From NCBI RefSeq assembly GCF_017163705.1, contig NZ_JAFIWB010000027.1, positions 18,547 through 82,546 on the forward strand: DNA of 64,000 bases, in the 5' to 3' direction. The notes beneath the pieces are model-generated. The model searched no databases. It worked only from the letters and a program-made list of their open reading frames with translations, and was not told the DNA's origin. Made by a program: the position numbers and the translations under genes. This document shows, piece after piece, positions 7,652 through 17,057 of the stretch (the stretch's first letter is position 1; the number at the start of each line of letters is the position of its first letter). The DNA comes from Xanthomonas bonasiae. Lineage in GTDB: Bacteria > Pseudomonadota > Gammaproteobacteria > Xanthomonadales > Xanthomonadaceae.

Positions 7652-9688
7652 ATGAGTACTGCACCGGACGCCCCCAAGGCCAGCAAGCTTGGCAGCGTGG
7701 GGACGAGTTTCTGGCTGGGCCTGTTGGCGCTGTCGCTGATCGTGTTCGGCGCCAATACCGGCGTGGCCACCTGGCAGGGCAACCGCCTGGCCGGCGCCAG
7801 CACCGGTGCGGCCGATCTGCAGGTGCTGTCGCAGCAGCTGGCCAACCAGGCGCGCGACGCGGTGTCCGGCAACGCCGCCACCTACAAGGAATTCAAGCAG
7901 ACCAAGTCGCGGGTGGAGAGCACCGTCGCCGGGCTCAACGCGCGCTACGCCAACGAGACCGGCATCGCCGGCCCGCTGGCCGAACTCAACCGCACCTGGA
8001 CCCCGCTGGGCAAGAACGCGCAGCAGGTGGTGGACAGCGAACCGGCGGTGCTGGCGCTGGCCGGCAATGCCGAGCGTTTCGTCGGCGGCGTGCCGCAGCT
8101 GCAGGCGCAGTTGAACGAGGTGGTGCGCGCGATGACCGTCGGCGGCGCCCCCGCCGCGCAGATCTACAACACCCTGCAGCAGGTGGTGGTGGCCGGCACC
8201 ATGGCCCGCCGCGTCACCGAGATGCGGGCCGGCGGCAGCGGTGCGGCCAGCGCCGGCGATGCGCTGGCGCGCGACTCGGTGGTGTTCGGGCAGATGCTCG
8301 AAGGCCTGCGCAACGGCAACGAGGAACTGGGCATCGCGCCGGTGCGCAACGCCGCCGCGCTGGCCGCGCTGGAGCAGTCGCAGGCGCAGTGGGCGGAAAT
8401 GAAGAAGGACCTGGACGCGTTGCTGGCCAGCTCGCGCAGCCTGTTCGCCGCGCAGTCCTCGGCCGCGGCGCTGACCGCCGGCTCGGACAAGATGCTCGAC
8501 GACAGCAAGAAGCTGTTCGACGCCTTCTCTGCGTTCGGCTCCACCCGCGACACCCGCCTGTTCCCGAACTTCTGGCTGGGCGTGGTGTCCGGCCTGCTGG
8601 CGCTGCTGTCGATCATCGGCTTCGTCTGGACCTCGGTGCGCAGCCGCACCCGCGACCAGGAAATCCGCTACCAGACCCAGGTCGAATACAACAGCCGCAA
8701 CCAGCAGGCGATCATGCGCCTGCTCGACGAAATCAGTTCGCTCGGCGAAGGCGACCTGACCGTCAAGGCCTCGGTCACCGAGGACATGACCGGCGCCATC
8801 GCCGACGCGATCAACTACGCGGTCGACGAACTGCGCCACCTGGTGACCACGATCAACGACACCTCGGCCAAGGTCGCCATCTCCACCGAGGAAACCCAGG
8901 CCACCGCGCTGCAGCTGGCCGAGGCCGCCGGCCACCAGGCCGAGCAGATTGGTTCGGCGTCCGAGCGCATCAACGAAATCGCGGCCAGCATCGAACAGGT
9001 CTCGCGCAACTCCAGCGAGTCGGCCGAAGTGGCGCAGCGCTCGGTGGTGATCGCCGCCGAGGGCGCCGGCGTGGTCCGCGAGACCATCCAGGGCATGGAC
9101 CAGATCCGCGACCAGATCCAGGAAACCTCCAAGCGCATCAAGCGTCTGGGCGAATCGACCCAGGAGATCGGCTCGATCGTCGAACTGATCAACGACATTT
9201 CCGAGCAGACCAACATCCTGGCGCTCAACGCCGCGGTGCAGGCCGCCTCGGCGGGCGAGGCCGGCCGCGGTTTCGCGCTGGTCGCCGACGAAGTGCAGCG
9301 CCTGGCCGAACGCACCTCCGGCGCCACGCGCCGCATCGAAGGCCTGGTGCAGACCATTCAGGCCGATACCAACGAAGCGGTCAGCTCGATGGAGCAGACC
9401 ACTTCCGAAGTGGTGTCCGGCGCGCGCCTGGCCGAAGACGCCGGCACCGCGCTGACCGAGATCGAGCGCGTCTCCAACGCGCTCAACAACCTGATCAAGA
9501 ACATCTCCATCGCCGCGCACCAGCAGTCCGCCGCGGCGACCGACATCACCCAGACGATGGACGTGATCCGCCGCATCACCGGACAGACCTCGCAGGGTGC
9601 CGGCCAGACCGCCGAATCGATCGGACGGCTGGCGCAGCTGGCGGCGGACCTGCGGCGCTCGGTCGCCGACTTCAAGCTGCCGGCGTGA
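7652..9688 (+). CDS. pilJ: Methyl-accepting chemotaxis protein PilJ
   Basis: This is a 678-residue transmembrane receptor of the Pil-Chp system. There is a first transmembrane helix at about residues 17-38, a periplasmic PilJ-type helical sensor (about 40-300), and a second helix at about 306-327 (NFWLGVVSGLLALLSIIGFVW). A HAMP-like linker and a cytoplasmic signalling hairpin follow, with the conserved tip around EQTNILALNAAVQAASAGEA. It probably senses pilus retraction or surface contact. pilK (the methyltransferase normally next) is missing and the downstream CheB homologue looks inactive, so methylation-based adaptation may not operate in this operon. Confidence 0.95.
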   Translation: MSTAPDAPKASKLGSVGTSFWLGLLALSLIVFGANTGVATWQGNRLAGASTGAADLQVLSQQLANQARDAVSGNAATYKEFKQTKSRVESTVAGLNARYANETGIAGPLAELNRTWTPLGKNAQQVVDSEPAVLALAGNAERFVGGVPQLQAQLNEVVRAMTVGGAPAAQIYNTLQQVVVAGTMARRVTEMRAGGSGAASAGDALARDSVVFGQMLEGLRNGNEELGIAPVRNAAALAALEQSQAQWAEMKKDLDALLASSRSLFAAQSSAAALTAGSDKMLDDSKKLFDAFSAFGSTRDTRLFPNFWLGVVSGLLALLSIIGFVWTSVRSRTRDQEIRYQTQVEYNSRNQQAIMRLLDEISSLGEGDLTVKASVTEDMTGAIADAINYAVDELRHLVTTINDTSAKVAISTEETQATALQLAEAAGHQAEQIGSASERINEIAASIEQVSRNSSESAEVAQRSVVIAAEGAGVVRETIQGMDQIRDQIQETSKRIKRLGESTQEIGSIVELINDISEQTNILALNAAVQAASAGEAGRGFALVADEVQRLAERTSGATRRIEGLVQTIQADTNEAVSSMEQTTSEVVSGARLAEDAGTALTEIERVSNALNNLIKNISIAAHQQSAAATDITQTMDVIRRITGQTSQGAGQTAESIGRLAQLAADLRRSVADFKLPA

Positions 9689-9720
9689 GCGGATCGGAAC
9701 AGGGTGGAAGGACAGTGCAC

Positions 9721-9804
9721 ATGACGTACCGCGAAAACTCCCTGCATCCCGCCGCCGCGCTGGCGCGGCACGGCGCGCGGCCGTCCGCGGAGACGCGGCG
9801 ATGA
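9721..9804 (+). CDS. Possible 27-codon leader peptide coupled to chpA
   Basis: A short frame MTYRENSLHPAAALARHGAR... begins at an ATG preceded by GGAAGGA at a normal distance. It stops at a TGA that overlaps the chpA start (ATGA). It fills the 112-base gap between pilJ and chpA. It could couple translation of chpA to pilJ, or be a chance frame in GC-rich DNA. No family is recognised. The support is only the ribosome-binding site and the overlap. Confidence 0.3.
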   Translation: MTYRENSLHPAAALARHGARPSAETRR

Positions 9805-12800
9805 GCGCGCTGCGCGATGCGATGAGCCACGCCGCCCTGGGCTGGGTCAAGCCGGAGCTGGACGAGACCCTGCGCCAGGTGCGCGGGGAGATCGAATACT
9901 TCGTCGAAGACCCGGCCGACACCAGCCGCATGCGCTTTTGCGCCGGCTACCTGCACCAGGTGCAGGGCACCTTGCGCATGGTCGAGCTGTACGCGCCGGC
10001 GATGGTCGCCGAGGAACTGGAACTGCTGGCCATCGCCGTGCAGAACGGCCAGGTGCCCGACCGCGACGAGGCCTGCGCCACGCTGATGCGCGGCACCGTG
10101 CTGCTGCCCGACTACCTGGAGCGCCTGCAGGACGGCCATCGCGACATCCCGATCGTGCTGCTGCCGCTGCTCAACGAGATCCGCGCCTCGCGCGGCGAGC
10201 CCGGCTTGAGCGAAGGCGCGCTGTTCGCGCTGTCGCCCGACGCCAGCGCCGCCACCGAGGCCGAGCTGGACCATGCCCGCGGCAGCCTCAGCGGCCGCAA
10301 CCGCGAACTGCTCGACACTGTCGGCACCGCGATCAAGGAAGAACTGCTGCGGGTCAAGGACGCGCTCGACCTGCACCTGCGCACCGGTGGCGACGTGGCC
10401 GCGCTGCAGACCCAGGTGGACGAACTGGGCAGCGTCGCCGATACCCTCGGGGTGATGGGCCTGGGCGTGGCCCGCGGCGTGGTGGTGCAGCAGCGCGATG
10501 CGCTGCGCAGCATCGTCGACGGCGAGCGCCAGGCCGACGAGGGGCTGTTGCTGGATATCGCCGGCGCGCTGCTGTACGTGGATGCCTCGCTTGACGACCA
10601 GGTCGCCTATCTCGGCGCCAGCGCCGGCATCCACGACGATGCCAGCGCCGCCGAGGCGCGGCGCACGGTGGAAGTGCTGGCGCACGAGGCGATCGCCAAT
10701 TTCGCCGCCGCGCGCGAGCACTTCGTCGCCTTCATCGAGACCAACTGGGAACACGAGCGCCTGACCGAAGTGCCGCGCCTGCTCGGCGAGGTCGCCGGTG
10801 CGCTGCGCATGCTGGAACTGCCGCAGCCGGCCGATTACCTGGAAGGCGTGCGCCGCTACGTCGCCACCGAGCTGATCGGCAAGCGCCGCGTGCCCAGCGG
10901 GCGCCAGCTGGACACGCTGGCCGATGCGATGGCCAGCCTGGAGTACTACCTGGAAGCGCTGCGCGAGCGCCGCCCGGGCCGCGAGGAAATCCTCGACATC
11001 ACCCGCACCAGCCTGGAAACGCTGCGCTACTGGCCGCTGCCCAGCGATGCGCCGGCGCCGCAGGGCGCGGTGCCGCAGGTGGCCGATGCGCCGTTGCTCG
11101 CGCCCGTGGCGGAGCTGGGCATCGCGTCGGCCGACGCCATTGCCGACGTGCCGAGCGCGGCGTCCGCGCCGCCGCCGGTGCCGTCCTGGGAGTTGGCACC
11201 GGTCGCGGATGCGCCGATCGTCGCGAGCACGCCGCCGCCGCTGCCGGGCGAGTCGCCGCAGGCGCCGCAGTGGACCTTGCACGACGCTGCCGAGGCCGCC
11301 GCGAACGCCGCGGCTGCCGAGCGTGCCGACGCCGACGCCGACGCCGAGCCGTCCGCCGCGGCGGTCAGCGCTGCGGGCAACGACGATGCGCCCGTCGTCG
11401 TGTCGTCGCCGATCAGTTTCGATCCGGTCGCCGCCGAGCAGGAAGAATGGTCGGCCACTGTCGAGCCGCTGCAGATCAGCACCGACACGCTGGCGTTGGA
11501 AGGCGATGCGTTGCGTTGGGAAAGCGCCGAAGCGGCGCCCGAGCAGGCCGTCGCGCATGCCGATGCCGCGCCCGCGAGCGACGAAGCGGCACCGGCCAGC
11601 TATGGGTTCGACCCGGTGGCTGCCGAATACGCGGAATTCGAATCGGTTGCCGGGCACGACGATCCGGCCCTGGTCATCGTCGACACCCCGGCCGCCGCGC
11701 CCACCGACAACGTCCACGACGATGTGCTGGTGATCGAACTGGAGGATGCGCCGGCCTTCGCCGAGACCGCGTCCGACGAGGTCCACGGCATCGTCTGGAA
11801 CGACACGCCGGCAACCCTGGCCGACGACGACAGCGACGCTGTCGCCGAGCCCGGCACGCCTACCATCGACCTTTCGTCGAGCGAGACCGTGTTCGCGGCC
11901 GAGGCCGAGAGCGCCGAAGCGCCGCACGCGCAGGCCGACGAGGCGGAGCATGCCGACGCCGCTGCAGGCGCCGAACAGAGTCCGTTCGTCGACCTGACCT
12001 GGCCGGAGCCGACCCCGGAGCCGGAAGCACCGGCGCCCGGCGTGCACAAGGCCAGCATCCAGCCGATCGAGCTGGACGCCGCTTCGGCGGCATTCCTCGC
12101 CGAACTCGACGCCGCTGCCGCACAGTTCGATGTCGCCGCGCCCGCCGGTGCGACCGAGGCCACTGCCGACCACGCGCAAGCGCCGACCGATGCGGTCGCG
12201 GCACCCGAGGCGCCCGCGCCGGCCGCCATCGACGGTGGCTTCGTCGACGACGGCGGCGAGATCGACGCCGACATCCGCGAGGTGTTCCTCGAGGAATTCG
12301 ACGAGGAGCTGGTCAACCTCGGTACGCTGCTGCCGGCATGGCGCGCGTCACCGAATCACCTGGAAAGCCTGCGTCCGATCCGTCGCGTGTTCCACACCCT
12401 CAAGGGCAGTGGCCGGCTGGTCGGCGCGCGCGTGCTCGGCGAGTTCAGCTGGAAGATCGAGGGCATGCTCAATCGCGTGCTCGATGGCAGCCGCGCGGCC
12501 AGCCCGGCCGTGGTGACCATGGTCGAACTGGCCTACGAGGTGTTGCCGCAGCTCAACGCCGCCTTGCGCGGGCACGGCGTCATCCATGCCGATCTGGACG
12601 CGATCCAGGCGGTCGCCGACCGCATCGCGGCAGGCGAGGACGCCTACTATTTCGCCGCCGCGCCGGCACCGGCGGTTGCCGCGCCGCGCGCCGGCACGCC
12701 GGCCTCGGTGGACAGCGTATTGCGCGAGATCCTCGAAGCCGAGGTCGGCACGCATCTGGAGACGGTCCGCGACTGGCTGCAGCATGCGCCGCAGCCGGCC

Positions 12801-15800
12801 ACCGAGGCGCTGCTGCGCGCGGTGCACACGATGAGCGGCGCGTTCGCGATGACCGACGTGCCGGAAATCACCGACGTCACCGGCCCGGCCGAGAGCTATG
12901 TCAAGCGGCTGCTGGCCGCCGCGATGGTGCCCGGCGCCGACGGCGTGCGTGCGCTCGACGATGCCGCGCAGGCCATCGCCGCCACCATCGAGGAACTGCA
13001 GGCGCCGTCGCCGGTGATCCCGCCGTTCACCGAGCTGGCGCAGCGGCTGCAGGCCTTGGTCGCCACGCTGCCGGAAGTGCAGTGGCCTTCGGTCGCGCAC
13101 GACGAAGAGGACGAGGACGAACCGCAGCCGCACGCCGATGCCGGGCTGGATGCGCAGTTGCTGCAGGCGGTGGAACTCACTTCGGCCGACGACCTGTCGG
13201 CGTACCTGGGCGATGCCAGGCACCTCGACGCGGCCGGCACGGACGATCATGCCGCCGCCGATCATGTCGCCGAAAGTGCCGCTACCGATGCCTTCGTTGC
13301 GCACGCAGTCGATGCGCCGTCGGCGTTCGATGCGGCGCAGTCGCACGCGACTGGCGAAGACTCCGCCGACGGCGTGGTATCGACGGCGCCTGCGCTCGAC
13401 GACCACGATGCGTCCGCCAACGAGGAAGACGGCATCGCCGCAGCCGGCGTTGCGCAGGAGGCGGAGGCCGCAGAGGGATCGGACGTGATCGCCGAGGCTC
13501 CGGCCGACAGCGAGCCTGCTGCGATCGGCGCCGACGAACAGGCACTGCTGGCGCAGGACGGCAAGCTCGACGAATTGACCGTCGACGCGCCGCTGGCCGA
13601 GGAGCGCGTGCCGGCGGACAGCGAATTGCCGCCGCCCGTGGAAGCGCCGGTCGAGACGCAGGAGCAGGGCGTAGCGGCCGACGATGGCGCGACGCACGAC
13701 GACACCCATCACGGCGAGCATCGGGAAGACCCGCAAGGCGCGCACGACCAGGCCGGGCACGCCGAAGGTGAGCCGGTTGCGGACGCGCACGACCAGGGCG
13801 AACACGACCAGGAGCGCGATCCGCAGGGCTATGCGTTCTATGCAGAGCCGGTGCAGCCGTCCACGCAGTGGCACGGCAGCGAGCCGGTGTCGGCGAACGA
13901 CGATGCCGAACCGCTGCTTGCGGCGGACGACGCTGCGGCGCATGCCGACACCGCCGCGCACGCGCACGACAACGTGGATGCTGCAGCGCAATCGCAGCAC
14001 GAGACCGTCGATCAAGGCGCCGATGGCGACGCCGCGCAGACCGATATCGAAACGCATCCGGCTGACGCCGAAGCGAACGATGCGCACGACCGCGCGTCTT
14101 CGTCGCACGATGAAGACGCCGCACATGCCGCATCCGAACTCGCCGATACCGATGCCGAAGCAGCGCTTGGCACGACGACTGATGCTGAAGCAGCGCATTC
14201 GACCGAAACGGCCGACGCGCCAGCGTCCGATGCCGGGTACGAAGGCGATGCCAGCTTTGACGCGGCGCCGGTCGAAGCGTCGTATGCCCATGAAGCGCAC
14301 GCCGAAGAGCAGCATTCGACCGATCAGGAGCATGCGTCAGCGGCCGATGCCGCGCATGAGGGCGATGCTGGTGCCGACGCACCGCCGGCCGAAGCAGCGT
14401 ATGCCGATGAGGCGCACGTCGACGCAACGCAAGCGACCGACTCTGCCGACGCCGCGCCGGACCATGCGGAGCATGCGGGCGATCCGGGAGACGTCGCGGA
14501 TGCGCAGGCCGAGCCTGCATACGCGGAAGCCGCCGAGCCGACCGAAACCGAAACCGGCGACGAGCATCACCCGCCAGCCGCCGCATCCGACGAACCGGCG
14601 TTCGCCGAAACCTCCCAGCACGACACCGCCTCGGCCGAATCCAGCGACCTGGCCGCGGTCGATCTCGGCCCGCTGGACTTCGCCGATCTGGACCGCGAAC
14701 TGGTCGATATCTTCGTCGAGGAAGGCAAGGACCTGCTCGACCATTGCGACCGCCTGATCGCCGAACTGCGCGCCGCGCCGCAGGACCGCGACGCGCTCGC
14801 CGGCCTGCAGCGCGACCTGCATACGCTCAAGGGCGGCGCGCGCATGGCCGGGGTCAACCCGATCGGCGACCTCGGCCACGGCATCGAATCGCTGCTGGAG
14901 GCGGTGGCCGCCAACCGCACCGAACTCGATCGCAGCGACGTGCAATTGCTCGAGCGCGGGTTCGACCGCCTGCATCAGTTGCTCACCCTCACCGGCAACC
15001 ACCGCGCCGTGGCGATGCCGCTCGATCTGATCGGCCGCTTCGACGCGCGCACCCACGGCCGCAGCCTGCCGCTCGCCGCCGACGGCATCGATGCCGCCGC
15101 CGAAACTGCAACCGATGCCGACGTGGCGGCGATGATCCAGGCCGCGGTCGATCCGGCCTCGGTGCCCGCACCGGCACCGGCGCCGCTGTCGGCACCGCTG
15201 CCGGTGGACGGCACGCTCGACGAGGAGTCGATGATCGCGCGGCCGATGCAGGAACAGGTGCGCGTGCGCGCCGACCTGCTGGACCGCCTGGTCAACCACG
15301 CCGGCGAAGTGGCGATCTACCGCTCGCGGCTGGAGCAGCAGCTCGGCGCGTTCCGCGGCGCGATGTCCGAACTGGACCGCACCAATGCGCGACTGCGCGA
15401 CCAGCTGCGCCGCCTGGACCTGGAAACCGAAGCGCAGATCGTCGCCCGTTACCAGCGCGAACAGGACCAGAGCGAGCAGAGCTTCGATCCGCTGGAACTG
15501 GACCGGTTCTCCACGCTGCAGCAGCTCAGCCGCGCGCTGAACGAATCGGCGGCCGACCTGGGCGGCCTGCAAGGCGTGCTCGACGACCTGGCGCGCCAGT
15601 ACGACGGTTTGCTGCAACAGCAGTCGCGCGTGAGTTCGGAGCTGCAGGACGGGCTGATGCGCGCGCGCATGGTGCCGTTCGACGGCCTGGTGCCGCGGCT
15701 GCGCCGGGTGGTGCGGCAGGCCGCCAGCGAAACCGGCAAGCAGGTGCACCTGACCCTGGAAGGCACCCACGGCGAACTCGACCGCAACGTGCTCGACCGC

Positions 15801-17057
15801 ATGATCGCGCCGCTGGAGCATATGCTGCGCAACTCGGTCGCGCACGGCCTGGAAACGCCGGAACAGCGTCGCGCCGCGGGCAAGGCGGAAGAGGGCAGCA
15901 TCGCCATCCGCCTGCGCCGCGAAGGCTCGGAAATCGTGCTGGAAGTGGCCGACGACGGCGCCGGCCTCAACCGCGATGCGATCCGTCACCGCGCCGAACA
16001 GCGCGGCCTGATCGCGATCGGCGCCGCGCTGTCCGACGAAGAGCTGGATTCGCTGATCTTCGCCCCCGGCTTCAGCACCTACGACCAGGTCAGCCAGCTG
16101 GCCGGCCGCGGCGTGGGCATGGACGTGGTGCGCAACGAAGTACGCCAGCTCGGCGGCTCGGTGGACATCCATTCGGTATGGGGCCAGGGCGTCACCTTCA
16201 CCCTGCGCCTGCCGCAGACCCTGGCGGTGACCCAGGCGGTGTTCGTGCAGATCGGCGAGACCACCTTCGCCGTGCCGGTGGCCTCGGTCAGCGGCATCGG
16301 CCGCATCAGCCGCGAGCGTTTCGAAGCGGCCGACGGCGGCTACCACTACAGCGGCGAGGAATTCGCCCTGCACGACCTCGGCTCGCTGGTCGGCCAGGCG
16401 CCGGCACGCGCCGAAGGGCAGGCGCAGGTGCCGCTGCTGCTGGTGCGCGCCGGCGACCTGCGCGCCGCGGTGGCGATCGACCAGGTGCTCGGCAACCGCG
16501 AAATCGTGGTCAAGCCGGTCGGCCTGCAGATCGCCTCGGTACCAGGCATCTACGGCGCCACCATCACCGGCGATGGCCGCGTGGTGGTGATCCTGGACGT
16601 CGCCCCGCTGGTGCGCCGCTACCTGGCGCAGCCGGCGCGGCCGGTGGTGGAAGCGGCGCCGGCCGAACAGCGGCGAGTGCCGTTGGTGATGGTGGTCGAC
16701 GATTCGCTGACCATGCGCAAGGTCACCGGCCGCGTGCTGGAACGCCACAACTTCGACGTGATCGTCGCCCGCGACGGCATCGAGGCGCTGGAGCGCCTGG
16801 AAGAACGCGTCCCCGACCTGATGCTGCTGGATATCGAGATGCCGCGCATGGATGGCTACGAACTGGCGACCGCGATGCGCGCCGACCCCCGCTACAAATC
16901 CGTGCCGATCGTGATGATCACCTCGCGCAGCGGCGAGAAGCACCGCCAGCGCGCCTTCGAGATCGGCGTGCAGCGCTACCTAGGCAAGCCTTACCAAGAG
17001 TTGGATCTGATGCGCAACGTGTACGACCTGCTGGGGATCGCCCGTGTTCGCGAGTGA
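9801..17057 (+). CDS. chpA: Hybrid histidine kinase ChpA/PilL of the type IV pilus chemosensory system
   Basis: This 2418-residue CheA-type kinase has a PilL-type N-terminal helical region (residues 1-400), then an Ala/Pro/Asp-rich linker. A first Hpt domain has HTLKGSGRLVGA near residue 865. A degenerate Hpt near 1010 has VHTMSGAFAM, keeping the His but not the Lys-Gly. A very long acidic Ala/His/Asp/Glu-rich spacer spans about 1130-1615. A second canonical Hpt has HTLKGGARMAG near 1673. Then come the dimerisation region (about 1810-1990), the ATPase domain (RNSVAHGLE; VADDGAGL; RGVGMDVVRNE), a CheW domain, and a C-terminal receiver (MVVDDSLTMRK; LLDIEMPRMDGY). It phosphorylates PilG/PilH. 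The start at 9801 gives the conserved MSALRDAMSHAALGWVKPEL opening. Confidence 0.93.
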   Translation: MSALRDAMSHAALGWVKPELDETLRQVRGEIEYFVEDPADTSRMRFCAGYLHQVQGTLRMVELYAPAMVAEELELLAIAVQNGQVPDRDEACATLMRGTVLLPDYLERLQDGHRDIPIVLLPLLNEIRASRGEPGLSEGALFALSPDASAATEAELDHARGSLSGRNRELLDTVGTAIKEELLRVKDALDLHLRTGGDVAALQTQVDELGSVADTLGVMGLGVARGVVVQQRDALRSIVDGERQADEGLLLDIAGALLYVDASLDDQVAYLGASAGIHDDASAAEARRTVEVLAHEAIANFAAAREHFVAFIETNWEHERLTEVPRLLGEVAGALRMLELPQPADYLEGVRRYVATELIGKRRVPSGRQLDTLADAMASLEYYLEALRERRPGREEILDITRTSLETLRYWPLPSDAPAPQGAVPQVADAPLLAPVAELGIASADAIADVPSAASAPPPVPSWELAPVADAPIVASTPPPLPGESPQAPQWTLHDAAEAAANAAAAERADADADAEPSAAAVSAAGNDDAPVVVSSPISFDPVAAEQEEWSATVEPLQISTDTLALEGDALRWESAEAAPEQAVAHADAAPASDEAAPASYGFDPVAAEYAEFESVAGHDDPALVIVDTPAAAPTDNVHDDVLVIELEDAPAFAETASDEVHGIVWNDTPATLADDDSDAVAEPGTPTIDLSSSETVFAAEAESAEAPHAQADEAEHADAAAGAEQSPFVDLTWPEPTPEPEAPAPGVHKASIQPIELDAASAAFLAELDAAAAQFDVAAPAGATEATADHAQAPTDAVAAPEAPAPAAIDGGFVDDGGEIDADIREVFLEEFDEELVNLGTLLPAWRASPNHLESLRPIRRVFHTLKGSGRLVGARVLGEFSWKIEGMLNRVLDGSRAASPAVVTMVELAYEVLPQLNAALRGHGVIHADLDAIQAVADRIAAGEDAYYFAAAPAPAVAAPRAGTPASVDSVLREILEAEVGTHLETVRDWLQHAPQPATEALLRAVHTMSGAFAMTDVPEITDVTGPAESYVKRLLAAAMVPGADGVRALDDAAQAIAATIEELQAPSPVIPPFTELAQRLQALVATLPEVQWPSVAHDEEDEDEPQPHADAGLDAQLLQAVELTSADDLSAYLGDARHLDAAGTDDHAAADHVAESAATDAFVAHAVDAPSAFDAAQSHATGEDSADGVVSTAPALDDHDASANEEDGIAAAGVAQEAEAAEGSDVIAEAPADSEPAAIGADEQALLAQDGKLDELTVDAPLAEERVPADSELPPPVEAPVETQEQGVAADDGATHDDTHHGEHREDPQGAHDQAGHAEGEPVADAHDQGEHDQERDPQGYAFYAEPVQPSTQWHGSEPVSANDDAEPLLAADDAAAHADTAAHAHDNVDAAAQSQHETVDQGADGDAAQTDIETHPADAEANDAHDRASSSHDEDAAHAASELADTDAEAALGTTTDAEAAHSTETADAPASDAGYEGDASFDAAPVEASYAHEAHAEEQHSTDQEHASAADAAHEGDAGADAPPAEAAYADEAHVDATQATDSADAAPDHAEHAGDPGDVADAQAEPAYAEAAEPTETETGDEHHPPAAASDEPAFAETSQHDTASAESSDLAAVDLGPLDFADLDRELVDIFVEEGKDLLDHCDRLIAELRAAPQDRDALAGLQRDLHTLKGGARMAGVNPIGDLGHGIESLLEAVAANRTELDRSDVQLLERGFDRLHQLLTLTGNHRAVAMPLDLIGRFDARTHGRSLPLAADGIDAAAETATDADVAAMIQAAVDPASVPAPAPAPLSAPLPVDGTLDEESMIARPMQEQVRVRADLLDRLVNHAGEVAIYRSRLEQQLGAFRGAMSELDRTNARLRDQLRRLDLETEAQIVARYQREQDQSEQSFDPLELDRFSTLQQLSRALNESAADLGGLQGVLDDLARQYDGLLQQQSRVSSELQDGLMRARMVPFDGLVPRLRRVVRQAASETGKQVHLTLEGTHGELDRNVLDRMIAPLEHMLRNSVAHGLETPEQRRAAGKAEEGSIAIRLRREGSEIVLEVADDGAGLNRDAIRHRAEQRGLIAIGAALSDEELDSLIFAPGFSTYDQVSQLAGRGVGMDVVRNEVRQLGGSVDIHSVWGQGVTFTLRLPQTLAVTQAVFVQIGETTFAVPVASVSGIGRISRERFEAADGGYHYSGEEFALHDLGSLVGQAPARAEGQAQVPLLLVRAGDLRAAVAIDQVLGNREIVVKPVGLQIASVPGIYGATITGDGRVVVILDVAPLVRRYLAQPARPVVEAAPAEQRRVPLVMVVDDSLTMRKVTGRVLERHNFDVIVARDGIEALERLEERVPDLMLLDIEMPRMDGYELATAMRADPRYKSVPIVMITSRSGEKHRQRAFEIGVQRYLGKPYQELDLMRNVYDLLGIARVRE

